A model generated the notes under the pieces. That model worked only from the letters and a program-made list of their open reading frames with translations. It was not told the DNA's origin and did not search any database. This document shows, one piece after another, positions 34,158-36,748 of a DNA stretch of 36,748 nt. The translations under genes and the position numbers were made by a program. This stretch comes from Acidobacteriaceae bacterium (lineage in GTDB: Bacteria; Acidobacteriota; Terriglobia; Terriglobales; Acidobacteriaceae). Where the stretch lies: contig JASHVE010000148.1 of the NCBI GenBank assembly GCA_030039675.1, positions 1 to 36,748 of the forward strand. Reading direction: 5' to 3'. How positions within the stretch are numbered: position 1 is the first letter of the stretch; every line of letters starts with the position of its first letter.

Positions 34158-34218
34158 TTTCTCATCTCCTGCACAGGCTGCCTGCGCAATACTCACCGAG
34201 CTATGGCTACAGTTCGCT

Positions 34219-35149
34219 TCAAAGCGAGGCCGCCATTGTCCGGGCCAGCACCGTCTCTATTCCACGCGAGACTGGGAGGTGCTCATTCATCGAAAGTAGA
34301 TCGCCGTCCCGCAAGGGAACACCAATGCGAGACAGGAACTGAAGCAAGCGCATACGAAAGATGGGCACACTGAAGCCTTCTGCGTGTCTGCGAATTTCAG
34401 TAGGTGACCAATCCAGGCGTTCAAAACGTTCGATTGCATCCATCAAGGATTCTGGCGTCCGCTCATCGAAGAACAAACCCGTCGCAGCGTCCACGATGGT
34501 TTCTGTGGCGCCACCCGCACGAAATGCAATGGTTGGCCTGCCTGCGGCAGCGACTTCTAGAGGGGCCATGCCGAAGTCTTCTTCTCCGGGGAATAAGAGC
34601 GCGCGGCAATGGGCCGCGAGATAAGTGACCTCCTCATCGCGCACCCGGCCCAGAAATTTTACGGTTGGGCCAGCTTTCGATTCCAAATGTCTGCGATAAG
34701 GACCGGTACCAACGACAATGAGTCTGCGGTTCAGCCGAGTGCAAGCTTCGACTGCGAGGTCGAGCCTCTTATAGGCGACCATGCGCGAAAGAACCATATA
34801 GTAGTCATCGATTCGATCCGCAGGATAAAACCGGTCGACATCGATCGGCGGATGAATGACCTCCGCTGTTCGTCCATAAACTCTCTGAATTCTTTCCGCG
34901 ACGACTTTGGAATTTGCAATGAAGTGGTCAGGTTGACGAGAAGCAACCATGTCCCACTGGCGCAGCATCCAGGTCAGTCCCTGCAGTGTGCTCTTCACCA
35001 CCGGACTCATTGCCTCGCGCTCTGAGTATCCATCGAAGTTCCATGCCCAGCGCATCGGCGTATGGCAGTAGCAGATATGCATCGCATCGCGGGAGGCCGA
35101 AACCCCTTTTACATATCCGGAAGAACTCGATATGACGAGATCGTAGTTA
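34219..35149 (-). pseudogene. GT4 glycosyltransferase beheaded at an IS element
   Basis: From the IS border at 35149 the frame gives about 310 residues of a GT4 enzyme: NYDLVISSSSGYVKGV, then HICYCHTPMRWAWNF, a Glycos_transf_1 domain with YYMVLSRMVAYKRLDLAVEA, VKFLGRVRDEEVTYL, and the E-x7-E donor site in PGEEDFGMAPLEVAAAG, ending at 34219. The first 80-90 residues typical of the family (acceptor-side Rossmann start) are gone. An open frame continues into the IS, but those residues are transposon sequence. Across the element, the right flank does not continue the enzyme for more than about eight codons (TAG). The locus was therefore cut by the insertion or an associated deletion. It probably once built the glycan exported by the Wza-like protein. 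Confidence 0.8.
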
Positions 35150-35158
35150 GAGGCTGTT

Positions 35159-35644
35159 TCATAAACACCGCCTGAGTGTAATCCAGAGGCAGGCGAGGTA
35201 GAAGAATGCGCGGTATGTGGCGAGCAGATGCTCATGTCTGACCAAGAGCCGTCGGAACTGGCCGAACCACGCGTTGGTTCGCTCGATGATCCAGCGGCGT
35301 TTGTAGCGGCGCAGTTTTCGTCCGTCCTCGTAGCGCCTCTGCTTGTTGTTCTTCCGATACGGGGCAATCAACTCGATGCCGCGCTTCTTCAGCCGCTCGC
35401 GCAACGGGTCCGAGTCGTAGGCGCGATCGGCGATCACGCGTTTCGGCTTTTGCCGCGGGCGCCCTTTGGCTCTGGGGACACGGACTTCGGCGAGCGCGGC
35501 TTCCGCAAGACGAGCTTCTCCGGGAGAGGCACTTTCAAGCCGAACTCCCAACGGAAGACCCTGACCGTCGACCAATACCATCCACTTCGTTCCCTTGCCC
35601 CGCTTGGTTTTACCGACGGCAGCGCCCCCTTTTTGGCGCAAAAC
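35159..35644 (-). CDS. IS5-family transposase, catalytic part (orfB)
   Basis: This frame has no start of its own that makes sense; residues upstream of about 35644 are off-frame relative to orfA. The family reading runs from KGGAAVGKTKRGKGTKWMVL through VIADRAYDSDPLRERL (second catalytic Asp) to RRWIIERTNAWFGQFRRL (catalytic Glu with the trailing Arg), ending ITLRRCL. To join orfA the ribosome must shift by +1 (or -2) near the run AAAAAGGGGG at 35625-35634. Such runs are used for programmed frameshifting in IS5/IS427 elements; a simple indel in the run is the alternative. Confidence 0.8.
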   Translation of the reverse strand, partial: VLRQKGGAAVGKTKRGKGTKWMVLVDGQGLPLGVRLESASPGEARLAEAALAEVRVPRAKGRPRQKPKRVIADRAYDSDPLRERLKKRGIELIAPYRKNNKQRRYEDGRKLRRYKRRWIIERTNAWFGQFRRLLVRHEHLLATYRAFFYLACLWITLRRCL

Positions 35645-35966
35645 TGCCGTCCAGAAAGGCTTCGTCCCACTTGAGCAGCCCCTCGCCGTCCAGTGCGCCG
35701 AGCAATGTGCGCCAAGCGTCAAGCCAAACATCTTGCTCTTCCCACTGCCTCAAGCGCCACCAGCAGGTCGCCGGAGACGGATACTTGTCGGGCAGAAACC
35801 GCCAAGCGGCGCCGGTCCACAATACCCGGAGAATGCCTTCCAGGCAGTCCCGGTTCGATGCCCACGGGCGACCGCGTTTATCCCGGCGGCGCTTGGGCTC
35901 AGGCAACAGTGGCTCAATCAGCGACCACTGCGAATCCGCCAACAGTTCGAATCGACGTTTGCTCAC
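35610..35966 (-). CDS. IS5-family transposase, N-terminal part (orfA)
   Basis: This 118-residue frame starts with GTG at 35966, 76 bases inside the right end of the IS. It carries the DUF4096-type DNA-binding region of IS5 transposases (RFELLADSQWSLIEPLLPEP, RPWASNRDCLEGILRVLWTGAAWR, in pieces) and the first catalytic Asp region (DEAFLDGSFAP). It ends 24 bases after leaving the family pattern at the A5G5 run, where the frame changes to that of orfB. Alone it would lack most of the catalytic domain. Confidence 0.82.
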   Translation of the reverse strand: MSKRRFELLADSQWSLIEPLLPEPKRRRDKRGRPWASNRDCLEGILRVLWTGAAWRFLPDKYPSPATCWWRLRQWEEQDVWLDAWRTLLGALDGEGLLKWDEAFLDGSFAPKRGRCRR

Positions 35967-36041
35967 CCAACCAGTGAGCCAAAATCAACCCCGCCTCAAA
36001 CACTACCTGCCTTAAGGCCGAACCTATTTATGAAACAGCCT

Positions 36042-36197
36042 CTAAGAACTTGTTGAAATAGGTACTATCTCTGCGAACCCTGTCTCGGCAACAATGTGCT
36101 CCACAGGAAGACGCGTCGTCTCCTGCAAAAACCAGCGCGCAGCGAACCCGTGGGCCGGAGCTCGCGGGACTGCGCACGCGTTAACGTCCCGCGTTGC
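36042..36197 (-). pseudogene. Scrap of an AraC-type HTH regulator
   Basis: Reading leftward towards the IS, the 51-codon frame contains LQETTRLPVEHIVAETGFAE, which resembles the last helix-turn-helix of GlxA/AraC regulators (a pattern like LLE-T-LPVE-IA---GF). It then runs out of pattern (IVPISTSS) and stops at a TAG formed at the IS junction. No start or DNA-binding first half is present. The match is short, so identity is tentative. Confidence 0.35.
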
Positions 36198-36213
36198 TCA
36201 GAGATCCCTCCAC

Positions 36214-36617
36214 ATGCGCGAGCTGGGTGTCGCTCCGCATGTGACGAAGAACGACAAGGGCCGCAGCAGCAACCTGGATCGGAGAACGACACGCCAGCCC
36301 GGCTATGCTGTGAGTCTGAGCCGTCGCTGGCTACAGCGGTTTCACAGTTGCTACATCCCGAAGCCACTGCTGCAAAGTGGCATTTTCCTCAAGAAAATGC
36401 CACCTTCCGCGGCTTCGGCAAGGGCACATCAACTGTGGAACCGCTCTAATCGAAAAAAGCTTCGGCTGACTGAAGCAGGCCGGGCCGCTGCGTCAGGTGA
36501 AGCTGCGCGGGCTGGACAAGGTGGACTGGCTGTTCGTCTTCACCTGCACACAACCTGCTGTGACTGCCGCGACTGATGGCCCTGCCGCCGGGAGGGCTCG
36601 CCGGGCAGTGTGCCTGA
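36214..36617 (+). pseudogene. Transposase C-terminal remnant split by a palindromic element
   Basis: The first piece (36214-36333) reads MRELGVAPHVTKNDKGRSS, then RRTTRQPGYAVSLSRRWL, typical of the C-terminal third of an IS5/IS1182-like transposase. The family B palindrome follows. The second piece resumes at 36449 with IEKSFG, a TGA at 36467-36469 where the family has Trp, then LKQAGPLRQVKLRGLDKVDW and LFVFT. After this a frame change leads to NLL-stop-LPRLMA (as in the family's YNLLRLPRLMA) and the final stop at 36615-36617. The N-terminal two thirds are absent. It carries a truncation, a nonsense change, a frameshift and an insertion, so it is dead. Confidence 0.75.
36334..36445. repeat. 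Family B nested palindrome inserted in a transposase remnant
   Basis: Outer arms AGCGGTTTCACAGTTG (36335-36350) and CAACTGTGGAACCGCT (36430-36445) pair with one mismatch. CCGAAGCC (36358-36365) pairs with GGCTTCGG (36411-36418), and GTGGCATTTT (36377-36386) with AAAATGCCAC (36394-36403) around a 7-base loop. CTA flanks it on both sides (36331-36333 and 36446-36448). Removing the element and one CTA joins RRWL to IEKSFG in one frame, as the transposase family requires. Confidence 0.88.
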
Positions 36618-36748
36618 ACCGTAGCTGCGGCCATCGGAGCGCCCTCTCCGATGCCCGCAAACCCAGTGAATACTGATCAAGCCCGCCATTCAGACGGAAT
36701 TTCAACCCGGCAGACTCGCAAATCCCCAGTAAATCCGCTGCACCGCAG
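36618..36748. other. Right-edge sequence without a recognisable gene
   Basis: The last 131 bases hold a clean hairpin, CATCGGAG and CTCCGATG (about 36632-36655) around a short loop, just after the transposase remnant. No T-run follows, so it may be an insertion-sequence end or a weak terminator. No coding pattern is visible. Confidence 0.3.

Larger units (their letters stand above)
35150..36042 (-). mobile_element. IS5-family insertion sequence (IS427-like), 893 bp
   Basis: Perfect 16-base terminal inverted repeats GAGGCTGTTTCATAAA (35150-35165) and TTTATGAAACAGCCTC (36027-36042) are flanked by TA on each side (35148-35149 and 36043-36044), consistent with a 2-base target duplication. Two overlapping leftward frames encode an IS5-type DDE transposase (35610-35966 and 35159 to about 35644). 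Length, ends and two-frame layout fit the IS427 group. The element looks recent, with exact ends and no internal stops. It interrupts or borders the GT4 gene. Confidence 0.92.

Noticed and set aside
1-36748. CRISPR array, tRNA or rRNA genes, prophage or integron
   Set aside because: I looked for regularly spaced repeats, tRNA-like cloverleaf ends, rRNA core motifs, and phage or integrase gene patterns and saw none.

Overview
The window reads as chromosome of a soil-type Acidobacteriota, probably Terriglobia/Acidobacteriaceae. The family assignments below come from reading the translated sequence, with no database search. The taxonomic call rests on several markers: an 877-residue MacB-like permease of the acidobacterial duplicated orphan permease (ADOP) class directly behind its small PadR regulator, a VWA lipoprotein-like protein of the acidobacterial VWFA-related type, many TPR proteins, a TonB-like energiser, and fairly GC-rich coding with frequent GTG/TTG starts.

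Layout. (1) Positions 1-9757 look like an envelope or exopolysaccharide locus. A leftward, translationally coupled operon encodes a polytopic GT-C-like membrane protein, a membrane-anchored NTF2/Ig-like protein, a secreted Ig-like protein and the start of another secreted protein. Divergently from it run a 1402-residue periplasmic TPR plus outer-membrane beta-barrel protein, built like PgaA/PelB/BcsC exporters, and a GT-B glycosyltransferase. (2) Positions 9912-14382 hold a secreted DUF5666-like protein and a divergent run of TPR protein, NTP_transf_5-type nucleotidyltransferase and TonB-like protein. (3) Positions 14383-18317 hold repeats, a VWA protein and a PAS-(degenerate GGDEF)-EAL phosphodiesterase whose first PAS domain is cut. 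(4) Positions 18362-25687 form a flavoenzyme and redox neighbourhood: TetR, FMN azoreductase, DoxX-like protein, luciferase-like monooxygenase, Old Yellow Enzyme, a PheA/TfdB-type FAD monooxygenase with an extra C-terminal membrane segment, and a Tat-exported sulfatase. (5) Positions 25907-29615 hold a NarL/DesK-type two-component pair bracketed by two isoprenylcysteine-methyltransferase-family membrane proteins. (6) Positions 29844-32813 hold the ADOP permease and its PadR regulator. (7) From 33017 to the right end is a decaying accessory region: an efflux outer-membrane-factor pseudogene, a Wza-type export protein, a GT4 glycosyltransferase beheaded at an IS5-family element, an AraC-like scrap and a transposase pseudogene.

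The most unusual signal is a set of dispersed, about 112-117 bp nested palindromes that no coding feature explains. Family A has two copies (16056-16172 and 28651-28766). Family B has a full copy (36334-36445) and a shortened one (14464-14543). The full family B copy sits inside a transposase pseudogene, flanked by CTA on both sides. Removing it with one CTA restores a continuous, family-typical protein reading, which is direct evidence that this palindrome moves. No obvious mobilising enzyme for it (for example a RAYT/TnpA_REP gene) lies in the window.

How the parts work together: the left half is plausibly one envelope-polymer and secretion neighbourhood with c-di-GMP turnover nearby, but no polymer synthase (GT2), deacetylase or c-di-GMP receptor is visible, so the polymer cannot be named. 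The right end holds pieces of a second polysaccharide locus (Wza-like exporter and GT4) that appears to be eroding.
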